Positions 1 through 5,927 are shown, counted from the stretch's first letter. The stretch is 11,373 nucleotides of DNA from an uncultured Oscillospiraceae bacterium (GCA_944385265.1 CALWWO010000002.1:1-11373), one strand, 5' to 3'. Translations and numbers: made by a program. Notes: a model not told the origin generated them from the letters alone.

Positions 1-275
1 TTTATATATGCATCGCACCGTGTGCGTGGGTGATTTATACTGCCTGCCCCGCGAGATGGTAATGGGCAGTGACTTGGGAAATTTATTATCCAGCGCACGA
101 CGTGCGTAGGTAACTTACGCTGCTTACCCCGCAAGACGGTAGCGGGCGGTGACTTGGGAGATTTATTACGCAGCGCACCGTATGCGCGTATGACTTACAT
201 TGCCTGCCCCGCAGGATGGTAGTGGGTGGTGACTTGAGAGATTTATTATGCAGCGCACGACGCGCAAGAGCGTTT
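1..275. repeat. 80-bp tandem repeat array, about three and a bit copies
   Basis: Units start at 11, 91, 171 and 251, exactly 80 bases apart with no insertion or deletion. Positions 1-10 match the end of a preceding unit, and the last copy decays after about 265. Neighbouring full units agree at roughly 61 of 80 positions by my hand count. Most differences are transitions. Each unit starts with a short GC hairpin with CGCAC/GTGCG arms and a 3-base loop (14-26, 94-106); the third copy uses GCGCA/TGCGC (173-187) and the fourth GCGC/GCGC (253-265). A second imperfect stem, CCCGC/GCGGG, lies mid-unit (128-132 with 142-146). The reverse-strand reading frame across it looks like a by-product of the repeat and has no recognisable protein features. 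Function unknown. The array probably continues left of the window. Confidence 0.9.
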
Positions 276-337
276 TGTGCCATATTTACCGAAAAAACAC
301 TTAAGAGAAAACTTAAAAATTTTCATATTACCGGCGC

Positions 338-371
338 GGCGGACATGCCTGGGATACAGGCACTCTCCGCC
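338..371. other. Two-part hairpin upstream of the spoIIA operon
   Basis: GGCGGA (338-343) pairs with TCCGCC (366-371), and inside it GCCTG (347-351) pairs with CAGGC (357-361) around the loop GGATA. No T-run follows on either strand, so this is not a standard terminator. It could be a leader-RNA structure, a protein-binding site, or the end of an unseen transcript. The AT-rich 372-438 stretch between it and spoIIAA shows no sigma H-type promoter that I can defend. Confidence 0.5.
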
Positions 372-438
372 GTACGATAAAAATTATATAAGACGATAGA
401 AAATAAAACGATAAAAAGTGACGATAGGGGTGCAGAAG

Positions 439-756
439 ATGAAGGTCACAGCGGCGGTACAGAACGGAAGAATGACAGTATATCTCGACGGCGAGCTCGA
501 TCACAACGCGGCGCGCGCTGCGATGTTTGAAATAGAACGGCAGATCGAAGATTTCATGCCGCGCGATTGTATTCTCGATATGCGCGGCGTTACGTTCATG
601 GATTCCTCCGGGATAGCCGTGATACTAAAGACATATAAGCGGATGCACGAGACAGGCGGCAGGCTGTGGGTGGAAAACGTGCCCAAGCAGCCGATGCGTG
701 TGCTCGACGCCGCGGGAATAGAGCGGATCATACGGATATCAATACTTGCCGAGTAA
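439..756 (+). CDS. spoIIAA: Anti-sigma F factor antagonist SpoIIAA
   Basis: Small STAS-domain protein of 105 residues. In the forespore, unphosphorylated SpoIIAA displaces sigma F from SpoIIAB. SpoIIAB inactivates it by phosphorylating a serine, and SpoIIE restores it by dephosphorylation. The family signature FMDSSG is at residues 54-59, so the phosphoacceptor, matching Ser58 of Bacillus subtilis, should be Ser57. The early GELDHN segment also matches the family. I chose ATG 439 because AGGGG lies 8 bases upstream (426-430). An in-frame GTG at 418 would add seven residues but has no ribosome binding site. It is first in the operon, with 15 bases before spoIIAB. Its length is close to the roughly 117 residues of the B. 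subtilis protein. Function is secure from motif and context. Confidence 0.95.
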   Translation: MKVTAAVQNGRMTVYLDGELDHNAARAAMFEIERQIEDFMPRDCILDMRGVTFMDSSGIAVILKTYKRMHETGGRLWVENVPKQPMRVLDAAGIERIIRISILAE

Positions 757-771
757 GGAAGTGGTACATAT

Positions 772-1209
772 ATGAAAGAAATAAACAGCCTTAAAATGGA
801 ATTTTTGAGCAAATCGGTAAACGAGGGCTTTGCGCGGTCCGCCGTCGCTGCGTTCGCGGCGCAGCTCGACCCGACGCTTGAGGAGCTCGGCGATATAAAA
901 ACTGCGGTGAGCGAGGCGGTGACGAACTGCATAGTCCACGCCTATCCCGAGAATATAGGGAAAATATTGGTGAAGGCAAAGATATATCCCGACAATACGC
1001 TTGAGATATCAGTGCGCGACTGGGGGTTAGGCATAGCCGACATAGACCGTGCTCGCACGCCGATGTTTACGACAGGCGGAGAGGAGCGCAGCGGCATGGG
1101 CTTTACTATAATGGAGAGCTTTACCGATAAGCTGAGAGTGAGATCGACCTTTGGGCGTGGCACGACAGTGACGATGTGGCGCAAAATATCTGTAAGGGCA
1201 GGAGTTTAA
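772..1209 (+). CDS. spoIIAB: Anti-sigma F factor and serine kinase SpoIIAB
   Basis: A GHKL-fold serine kinase of 145 residues. It binds sigma F and holds it inactive before septation, and with ATP it phosphorylates SpoIIAA. The nucleotide pocket is readable: N-box with Glu48, Asn52 and His56 in SEAVTNCIVHAY; G1 box DWGLGI with Asp83; G2 region SGMGFTIM with Gly108 and Gly110. Arg22, in the EGFAR segment, aligns with an arginine of the B. subtilis protein implicated in partner binding. Length matches the roughly 146-residue family norm. AAGGAAGTGG at 755-764 overlaps the spoIIAA stop and acts as the ribosome binding site. The TAA stop shares its last base with the sigF ATG (TAATG, 1207-1211), which points to translational coupling and hence controlled stoichiometry of inhibitor and sigma factor. 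Confidence 0.96.
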   Translation: MKEINSLKMEFLSKSVNEGFARSAVAAFAAQLDPTLEELGDIKTAVSEAVTNCIVHAYPENIGKILVKAKIYPDNTLEISVRDWGLGIADIDRARTPMFTTGGEERSGMGFTIMESFTDKLRVRSTFGRGTTVTMWRKISVRAGV

Positions 1210-1916
1210 TGGACAAGCCGTTTGAAGAGCTGCTTGCCGCGGCAAAAGCGGGCGATAAAACGGCGGCAGAACAGATACTGGTCGAAAATTCCGGTCTTAT
1301 CTGGAGCGTCGCGCGCCGTTTTTTCGGCAGAGGGGTGGATGCGGACGACCTCTACCAGCTCGGCTGCGTAGGATTTATCAAGGCAATGCAGGGATTTGAT
1401 CCGGAGTATGGAACGCAGTTTTCAACGTATGCCGTACCGAAAATATCAGGAGAGATACGAAGATTTTTGCGCGACGATGGCAGTATAAAGGTAAGCCGCA
1501 GCTTGAAGGAACGCGCAATGATAGTAAAATCTGCGCGATCGCATCTTGAACAGAGGCTGAACAGAGAGCCGACCGTAAGCGAGATCGCGGCTGAAACGGG
1601 ATTTACGCCGGAGGAGATAGCCTCGTGCGAGACTGCGACCGCCGCGACCGATTCGCTGCAGCGCGAGACGGGGGAAGATGGCTTTACACTGGAAAATGTA
1701 CTGGGAGATTATGCCCAGGAGGAAAAGCTGATAGAGCATGTCGCGCTTAAGGAGGCTATAAAAAGCCTGCCGGAAAAGGAACAGATGGTAATAATGCTGC
1801 GCTTCTACCGCGGAATGACGCAGGAGGCGGCGGCAAGAGTGCTTAAGGTATCGCAGGTCCAGATTTCCCGCCTTGAGAGGAAAGCGGTTACAAAATTGCG
1901 GGAGATGCTGGAGTAA
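1209..1916 (+). CDS. sigF: RNA polymerase sporulation sigma factor F
   Basis: A sigma-70 family factor of 235 residues, directing early forespore-specific transcription. Region 2 runs roughly residues 30-90, with the core-binding DLYQLGCVGFIKAM segment and the -10-recognition stretch through FSTYAVPKISGEIRRFLRD. Region 3 is about 97-150 (VSRSLKERA onward). Region 4 is about 180-235 and contains the -35-reading helix-turn-helix, GMTQEAAARVLKVSQVQISR. It is slightly shorter than the B. subtilis protein (255). I chose ATG 1209 because it overlaps the spoIIAB stop and has AGGAG 4 bases upstream. A frame extension to 1176 lies wholly inside spoIIAB. The usual third position in spoIIA separates it from the related sigma G. 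No spoVA genes follow, unlike in some relatives. Confidence 0.96.
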   Translation: MDKPFEELLAAAKAGDKTAAEQILVENSGLIWSVARRFFGRGVDADDLYQLGCVGFIKAMQGFDPEYGTQFSTYAVPKISGEIRRFLRDDGSIKVSRSLKERAMIVKSARSHLEQRLNREPTVSEIAAETGFTPEEIASCETATAATDSLQRETGEDGFTLENVLGDYAQEEKLIEHVALKEAIKSLPEKEQMVIMLRFYRGMTQEAAARVLKVSQVQISRLERKAVTKLREMLE

Positions 1917-1935
1917 AGCGATCTGTCATATACAC

Positions 1936-1950
1936 GCCGTATCGTACGGC
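1936..1950. other. GCCGTA/TACGGC inverted repeat after sigF
   Basis: Six-base perfect arms, GCCGTA and TACGGC, flank TCG. No T-run follows, so it is not a terminator by itself. The same arms fuse into the palindrome GCCGTACGGC at 5772-5781 upstream of the DegV gene. It may be a binding site, or chance. Confidence 0.3.
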
Positions 1951-1995
1951 AAAATACAAAAAGGAGGCGAGGCGCGTAGAGACGACGATATGAGA

Positions 1996-2037
1996 CGCCG
2001 CAGGTAATGAGAAGATTCAGCCTGCGGCGCGTTTTTT
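1996..2037 (+). terminator. Rho-independent terminator of the spoIIA operon
   Basis: A perfect 9-bp GC-rich stem (CGCCGCAGG, 1996-2004, with CCTGCGGCG, 2021-2029) has a 16-base loop that can add a TGA/TCA pairing, and is followed by CG and six T. It lies 80 bases after the sigF stop, with no other + strand gene before it. Confidence 0.9.
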
Positions 2038-2145
2038 ATGATAATAAAAACCGAAAGACACAGGGTGCGGCGGGGAAACAATCACAGGGCATCCATCATA
2101 AAGTACCGTCTATTTACTTTCTCTCTGCACCGCGGCTGATAAAAC

Positions 2146-2197
2146 AACGCAAAAAGCGCGGACCGTATAAAAACTGCGATCACGCGCTTTTTGCGTT
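2146..2197. repeat. Perfect 15-bp inverted repeat, possible bidirectional terminator
   Basis: AACGCAAAAAGCGCG (2146-2160) is matched exactly by CGCGCTTTTTGCGTT (2183-2197) around a 22-base AT-rich centre. It sits between the ends of the converging sigF and transglutaminase genes, so it could stop both transcripts; the A/T blocks lie inside the arms, not after them. The rest of the 2041-2256 gap has no credible gene. A remnant of a miniature mobile element is possible, but I see no flanking target duplication. Confidence 0.6.
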
Positions 2198-2256
2198 ACA
2201 AAGGAAGATTAAAGAAAGGTATGCGTCGTTGCTCAAGCTATGTAAACTCCGTTTGA

Positions 2257-2988
2257 TCAGCCAAACGGATCTAAACGGATGCTTTCGGAAACGCTGGATA
2301 TAACGGCGACGGACTTATCCCAATCAAAGTGGGCGATAGCGCTGTCGCAGATTATATAAGAGGTCTCATGCGCTTCACCCAAAAGGCTTATCTCTTCTGA
2401 GGTGAGGTCAAAATATTTTTCCGTATACCCCTCATATAAAAGCTCCCCGTTTACGGTATATTTGTTATATGAGCACCAGGTGGGGTCAAAAAACACCCAG
2501 CGCTTTCCGTCATGGGCAAAATTATAGGCGTGCGTCCTGCTCGTGGCAGTAAGGCACGGCACGCCGATCGAGCGCAGCATAACAGTGGCAAGATCAGAGT
2601 ATCCCTGGCACACGGCGATGCCCGTGGTAAGCGCATCGTACGGCGCCTGCGAGCGGAATTCGATCCCCTCAAGATACTGATAATCGTAATATGTATTGTC
2701 AGCCACATATACAAGCACGGCGTTTATTTTTTCATATGTACTGTCGCAGTCTTCCGTTATATCCTCAGTCAAGTTCTGTATTTTTTCAAGTTCGTCTCCG
2801 ACGGCGTATTCGTCTGTGCTCAAATAATATTCCGGATTTGCGAAAAAACCGAGAAATTCGATGATACCCGAACAATTTACAGGTATCTGCATTCCGCTGT
2901 CAGAGGAGGAGAGCAAAAGCTGCGAGGGCGACGGGATATACATGACCGTGAGGAAAATAAGTATCCAGCGCCAAATCGTTTGCATCAT
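2257..2988 (-). CDS. Putative exported transglutaminase-like protein
   Basis: A 243-residue protein with a hydrophobic N-terminus (residues 5-20, WRWILIFLTVMYI region) that looks like a signal peptide or membrane anchor, then a transglutaminase/protease-like fold. The expected catalytic triad is readable: Cys127 in GIAVCQGYS, His153 in RTHAYNFAH and Asp168 in WVFFDPTW. Families of this kind act as peptidases or cross-linking enzymes, often at the cell surface; the substrate cannot be told from sequence. I chose ATG 2988 because AGGAGG (2995-3000) is 6 bases upstream; a second ATG follows at 2985, and a longer reading frame from 3069 has no ribosome binding site. A weak promoter candidate is TTGACA (3086-3091) with a poor -10 at 3063-3068. 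A short stem (2249-2255 with 2262-2268) spans the stop codon. The link to sporulation is only by neighbourhood. Confidence 0.8.
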   Translation of the reverse strand: MMQTIWRWILIFLTVMYIPSPSQLLLSSSDSGMQIPVNCSGIIEFLGFFANPEYYLSTDEYAVGDELEKIQNLTEDITEDCDSTYEKINAVLVYVADNTYYDYQYLEGIEFRSQAPYDALTTGIAVCQGYSDLATVMLRSIGVPCLTATSRTHAYNFAHDGKRWVFFDPTWCSYNKYTVNGELLYEGYTEKYFDLTSEEISLLGEAHETSYIICDSAIAHFDWDKSVAVISSVSESIRLDPFG

Positions 2989-3138
2989 CAAAAACCTCCT
3001 AAATAAGTGATTTACCATCAGAATAAACCTGAAACGGTAAAAATACGGTCGAAGGCTGTAGAAGTGCAAAATTTATTTTAGAATATGTCAAATGCGGCGA
3101 CTATAAGCGTAAAATGCTAAGCGACGGTGTGAACGGGC

Positions 3139-3180
3139 AAAAAACAAGACCGCCAAAGGCGAAGCCTGCGGCGGTCTTGT
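3139..3180 (-). terminator. Strong minus-strand terminator
   Basis: ACAAGACCGCC (3144-3154) pairs perfectly with GGCGGTCTTGT (3170-3180), with an inner GGC/GCC pairing around GAA. Read on the minus strand, the stem is followed by a run of T (A-run at 3139-3143 on the given strand). The nearest minus-strand gene feeding into it is the CBS protein ending at 3591, so the transcript would cross the whole 3304-3594 gene in antisense. Confidence 0.85.
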
Positions 3181-3232
3181 ATAAATCGATTGGTAACTTT
3201 TGCAATATATAATAGAGAATGATAAAATACTC

Positions 3233-3262
3233 TAGACAAAATATAGTAATAAGGTGTATAAT
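3233..3262 (+). promoter_or_regulatory. Sigma A-type promoter for the small membrane protein
   Basis: TAGACA (3233-3238, one mismatch to TTGACA) and a perfect TATAAT (3257-3262) are 18 bases apart. Transcription would begin near 3269, about 35 bases before the ATG at 3304. Confidence 0.65.
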
Positions 3263-3303
3263 TAATAAAACGAAGATAATAATGAATGTGAGGAGGCAGC
3301 TTC

Positions 3304-3594
3304 ATGAACCCGTTTAAAAATGAAAGGGTAGTAGATAGTATTATAGCGCCCGCGGCAGAGACGATAAAAAGCTATTTTCCGACAGTGCTTCTGATCTTGA
3401 CGCTGCTGTGTCTGGCATATGCCGGATTTCTCTGCGCAAAATATTATTTCGTCAGAAATGACGAGGAAAAGCTTGCAGAGCATATGATACTCGTAAAAAA
3501 AGGCGCTATCACGATCGCGGTGATGTATCTGGTATTTGTCATTTTGTGGATAGCTGTGCTGATTGCCGCAAGCCGTTTTGGGGCTTCTGCCTAG
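3304..3594 (+). CDS. Small two-helix membrane protein of unknown function
   Basis: A 96-residue protein that I cannot assign to a family with confidence. It has two hydrophobic segments, about residues 26-49 and 69-91, joined by a charged loop (VRNDEEKLAEH, then KK), with a polar N-terminus. There is no signal-peptidase site and no Cys or His cluster. The helix-charged loop-helix plan resembles TrbC/VirB2-like small membrane proteins, but no secretion or conjugation gene is nearby, so this is only a topological comparison. AGGAGG (3291-3296) lies 7 bases before the ATG, and a good promoter is upstream, so it is very probably expressed. Its TAG stop overlaps the stop of the convergent CBS gene in a shared CTAG at 3591-3594, and no + strand terminator follows. 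Confidence 0.75.
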   Translation: MNPFKNERVVDSIIAPAAETIKSYFPTVLLILTLLCLAYAGFLCAKYYFVRNDEEKLAEHMILVKKGAITIAVMYLVFVILWIAVLIAASRFGASA

Positions 3595-4034
3595 CGATTT
3601 TTTTGATTAGCAGTCCGGATATTTTCCGATATATCTGTCAGCGTGCGCCCTACCTCGAGCTTGCTTGCGCTGCTTTTCGCTATATCGCCGAGCGATACGA
3701 TACCGACGAGCTTGTCGTTTTCAACGACGGGAAGCCGGCGTACCTGTCGCTGAGCCATTAAATTAGCGGCTGAGGTGACGTCATCGTTCGGCGCGACGCA
3801 GGCGATATTGCGCGACATGATGTCCTGCACGGAGGTGGAGCGCGGGTCTGAGTCGGCAGCGACGCAGCGAAGGGCGATATCGCGGTCTGTCAGCATACCG
3901 TGCAGCCTGCCGTCGGCGCTGCACACAGGCACGGAGCCGATGTTGTGCCGGTTTAAGAGACGCGCCGCAAACGAGGCTGTTTCAGATGGAGACACCGAGA
4001 CTACGCTTTTATTCATTATTTCATTTACTTGCAT
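3591..4034 (-). CDS. Two-CBS-domain protein
   Basis: A 147-residue stand-alone protein made of two CBS domains, about residues 1-60 and 70-127. Such pairs form a Bateman module that binds adenosine nucleotides or related ligands and usually senses energy or redox state. Readable signatures are VNEIMNKSVVSV, HGMLTDRDIALR, VQDIMS and RRLPVVENDKLVGIVSLGDIA. No catalytic or transport domain is attached, so the output partner is unknown. I chose ATG 4034 because GGAGGAG (4043-4049) lies 8 bases upstream; the in-frame ATG at 4052 overlaps that site and has none of its own. The gene is divergent from tadA, with 61 bases between starts, and convergent with the 3304 gene. The C-terminal 20 residues are polar and probably flexible. 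Confidence 0.9.
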   Translation of the reverse strand: MQVNEIMNKSVVSVSPSETASFAARLLNRHNIGSVPVCSADGRLHGMLTDRDIALRCVAADSDPRSTSVQDIMSRNIACVAPNDDVTSAANLMAQRQVRRLPVVENDKLVGIVSLGDIAKSSASKLEVGRTLTDISENIRTANQKNR

Positions 4035-4095
4035 GACGAGGACTCCTCCCATATAGATTGATTTTATTATTGACGGGGGAGAGAGCCTTTATACA

Positions 4096-4563
4096 ATGGA
4101 GGACGGTTTTTTGGACAGCAAATATTATATGCGTCTTGCGCTCGATTTGGCAGAGGAAGCTGCCAAAGCCGGAGAAGTGCCTGTCGGCTGCGTGATAACG
4201 GATGAAGCTGGGCGCGTCGTCGGATACGGGCGCAATATGCGTGAGGAGAAAAAGAGCGCGCTTTCACATGCGGAGACGGAGGCGATAGAAATGGCGTGCC
4301 GCGAGACCGGCGATTGGCGCCTGCCTGATTGCAGCATGTACGTCACGCTTGAGCCGTGCCCCATGTGCGCCGGCGCGATAATAAACGCGCGCATTGCAAA
4401 GCTGTATTACGGCGCAAAAGATCCTGTCAGCGGCTCGTGCGGCAGCATCATAAACCTGTTTATGGAAAATTACGTACATTCGCCGCAGATATTCGGCGGG
4501 GTGTTGGCAGAGGAGTGCTCGGACGTTTTGCGGCGGTTTTTTGAGAAGCTGCGCCGCGAATAA
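4096..4563 (+). CDS. tadA: tRNA-specific adenosine deaminase TadA
   Basis: A zinc-dependent deaminase of 155 residues. It converts the wobble adenosine A34 of tRNA-Arg(ACG) to inosine in the cytoplasm. The zinc site and catalytic glutamate are plain: His58 and Glu60 in SHAETEAI, and Cys88 and Cys91 in EPCPMCAGA. The N-terminal MRLALDLAEEA...GEVPVG segment is typical. The start is not fully settled. ATG 4096 is the longest choice, with a purine-rich GGGGGAG 14 bases upstream. A TTG at 4111 has GGAGG exactly 8 bases before it (4098-4102) and would give an N-terminus closer to that of relatives. A TTGACG (4070-4075) / TACAAT (4092-4097) pair could be its promoter, but would overlap the ATG. A terminator follows the gene at 4625-4662. 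Confidence 0.95.
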   Translation: MEDGFLDSKYYMRLALDLAEEAAKAGEVPVGCVITDEAGRVVGYGRNMREEKKSALSHAETEAIEMACRETGDWRLPDCSMYVTLEPCPMCAGAIINARIAKLYYGAKDPVSGSCGSIINLFMENYVHSPQIFGGVLAEECSDVLRRFFEKLRRE

Positions 4564-4624
4564 CGAGAACGCCGCTAGGCGCAGTCGCGTATAGATAACG
4601 TATACGAAATACAAAAGTACAGCA

Positions 4625-4662
4625 AAAGCCTTATGCTTATTGAGCATAAGGCTTTGATTTTT
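4625..4662 (+). terminator. Rho-independent terminator after tadA, probably bidirectional
   Basis: A perfect 13-bp stem, AAAGCCTTATGCT (4625-4637) with AGCATAAGGCTTT (4643-4655), has a 5-base loop and is followed by GATTTTT. On the minus strand the stem is followed by TGC after its own T-run, so it may also stop DegV-gene transcripts. Confidence 0.9.
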
Positions 4663-4725
4663 GTAAAACGCCAGGCGGTCACGATAAATATGGGGATATG
4701 CAAACGACCCAAAGTGTTTTGCACG

Positions 4726-4795
4726 GCATGTGCAGAAATTCTATTATCGCACATGCTTGTGAATTTTGCGCCGCGCATAGCGCGGTCGCGGCGCA
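4726..4795. other. Two hairpins downstream of the DegV gene
   Basis: GCATGTGC (4726-4733) pairs with GCACATGC (4749-4756). TGCGCCGCG (4767-4775) pairs with CGCGGCGCA (4787-4795), with a competing CCGCGC/GCGCGG pairing inside. Neither is followed by a T-run on either strand. They lie just past the end of the DegV gene and may stabilise its 3' end. The rest of 4564-4806 holds only the tadA terminator and no credible gene. Confidence 0.5.
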
Positions 4796-4806
4796 GTTAA
4801 GCGGAA

Positions 4807-5694
4807 TTAGTTTTTACGCTCGTCTCCCCAGAAGAACAGTGCCACGGTGCCCGGACCTGTATGGCTGCCTATAGTGGTGCCGATGCTGAAAATCTCAACA
4901 CGCCCGTCGAGCTTCGGGAAATTAGCTTCAACAAGCGCCGCGACGGCTTTCGCGTCCTCGATACAGGCGGAGTGGGAGATAAAGCATTTACCGTCGTAAT
5001 TTTTACCGTTCTGCGCGTGCTCGATCATTTTTTTCGCAGTTTCTTCGATGACCTTTGCCTTGCCTCTTATCTTATGGCGCGGGATAAGTCTGCCGAGATT
5101 ATCCATATTGAGCAGAGGGCATATTTTCAGTACAGTGCCGAACCAGCCGGCAGCTTTTGAAATGCGCCCGCCCTTGATATAAAACGTGAGATCGGTCGAG
5201 AAAAACCAGTGATGCATTTCAAGCCTGTGATTTGTCGCCCAGTCTGCAAGCTTATCGATGCCCATGCCCTGATCGCGAAGATCGGCGAGCTTATCCATCA
5301 AAAGCCCATATCCGGACGATGCGCCGAGCGAGTCAACGATAAATATCTTCCGCTCGGGATATTTTTCAAGCAGATCGCTTCGCGCGATGCACGCTGAATT
5401 GTACGAGCCGGAGATGCCGGAGGAGAGCGTTACATGGAGTATATCAAGTCCCTGCTCCAAAAACGGGGTGAAGTAATCCACGTATTCATCAACATTTACC
5501 TGCGATGTTTTCGTCTCAGCCCCGTCAGCCATCGCCTTATAGAATTTATCAAATGGCATGGATTTTCCAAGGTCGTCGGGATACTGTCTGCCGTCCAAAA
5601 AATAATGGAAGCAGATATAGTTTATATCTCTGTTCTTCAGCCACTCTTCCGTAAGATCGGCGGTAGAGCAGCAGCTTAAAATATATTTTGCCAT
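4807..5694 (-). CDS. DegV family fatty-acid-binding protein
   Basis: A 295-residue two-domain protein of the DegV family. Members bind a long-chain fatty acid, and FakB proteins of this family present it to the FakA kinase. No fakA is in the window, so a role in fatty-acid activation is an inference. Conserved spots are the N-terminal strand KYILSCCSTADL, TSQ at 63-65, SSGISGSYNSA at 91-101, IVDS at 119-122, GGRIS at 175-179 and HTGPG at 278-282. Length fits the usual 280-290. The start ATG 5694 is preceded by GAGGG 8 bases upstream; the frame is open to 5730 but lacks a ribosome binding site there. No signal peptide is seen, consistent with a cytosolic protein. It appears to be transcribed alone, because the XRE gene upstream has its own terminator. 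Confidence 0.92.
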   Translation of the reverse strand: MAKYILSCCSTADLTEEWLKNRDINYICFHYFLDGRQYPDDLGKSMPFDKFYKAMADGAETKTSQVNVDEYVDYFTPFLEQGLDILHVTLSSGISGSYNSACIARSDLLEKYPERKIFIVDSLGASSGYGLLMDKLADLRDQGMGIDKLADWATNHRLEMHHWFFSTDLTFYIKGGRISKAAGWFGTVLKICPLLNMDNLGRLIPRHKIRGKAKVIEETAKKMIEHAQNGKNYDGKCFISHSACIEDAKAVAALVEANFPKLDGRVEIFSIGTTIGSHTGPGTVALFFWGDERKN

Positions 5695-5719
5695 GATAAA
5701 AGCCCTCACTTTCAACATA

Positions 5720-5745
5720 ATCCGTATCATATTTATTATGCGGAT
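5720..5745. other. Inverted repeat in the DegV gene leader
   Basis: ATCCGTAT (5720-5727) and ATGCGGAT (5738-5745) form an 8-bp stem with one G-T wobble and a 10-base AT loop, ending 25 bases upstream of the DegV start codon. It could be an operator or leader hairpin. No convincing -10/-35 pair was found for this gene. Confidence 0.35.
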
Positions 5746-5763
5746 AAGATGTGTTCAAATATT

Positions 5764-5782
5764 CGCCGCATGCCGTACGGCG
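5764..5782. other. GCCGTACGGC palindrome upstream of the DegV gene
   Basis: A perfect 10-bp palindrome at 5772-5781, embedded in alternative CGCCG/CGGCG pairing (5764-5768 with 5778-5782). A minus-strand TTGACA lies next to it (5788-5793) but has no -10 at the right distance, so this may be regulatory or chance. No gene is seen in 5731-5896. Confidence 0.3.
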
Positions 5783-5896
5783 CTGTTTGTCAATAACAAC
5801 ACATAGCTATGATAATATTATATTAAAAATCGGTTTTACGCCAGCTTTTGAGCGAAAGTTTGACTATACAGAATAAAAACAAAGATTTAGAGTGAG

Positions 5897-5927
5897 AAAA
5901 AAGCGACTCTACAAATTGTAGAGTCGC
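5897..5927 (-). terminator. Terminator of the XRE-type regulator gene
   Basis: GCGACTCTACAA (5903-5914) and TTGTAGAGTCGC (5916-5927) are exact inverse complements around a single A. On the minus strand this hairpin is followed by six T (A-run 5897-5902). A second overlapping palindrome, CGCAAA/TTTGCG, sits at 5925-5937. It lies 25-50 bases beyond the regulator's stop codon. Confidence 0.92.

Noticed and set aside
1..275. CRISPR array
   Set aside because: The repeats are contiguous 80-base units with no unique spacers, and no cas gene is present.
86..283. 65-residue minus-strand reading frame across the repeats
   Set aside because: It follows from the 80-bp repeats and has no ribosome binding site or protein-like composition; the period is not a multiple of three, so copies are read in different frames.
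2007..2303. 98-residue basic + strand reading frame after sigF
   Set aside because: It starts inside the sigF terminator, crosses the 15-bp inverted repeat and overlaps the transglutaminase gene end in antisense. No good ribosome binding site at normal distance.
2512..3006. 164-residue + strand frame
   Set aside because: Lies opposite the transglutaminase gene, whose catalytic motifs and ribosome binding site are clear; this is an antisense shadow.
4564..4806. Signal recognition particle RNA, which often neighbours tadA in Firmicutes
   Set aside because: I could not find the conserved SRP core sequence; the hairpins here do not match its fold.
5788..5793. TTGACA as a -35 for the DegV gene
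   Set aside because: No acceptable -10 lies 15-19 bases downstream on the minus strand.
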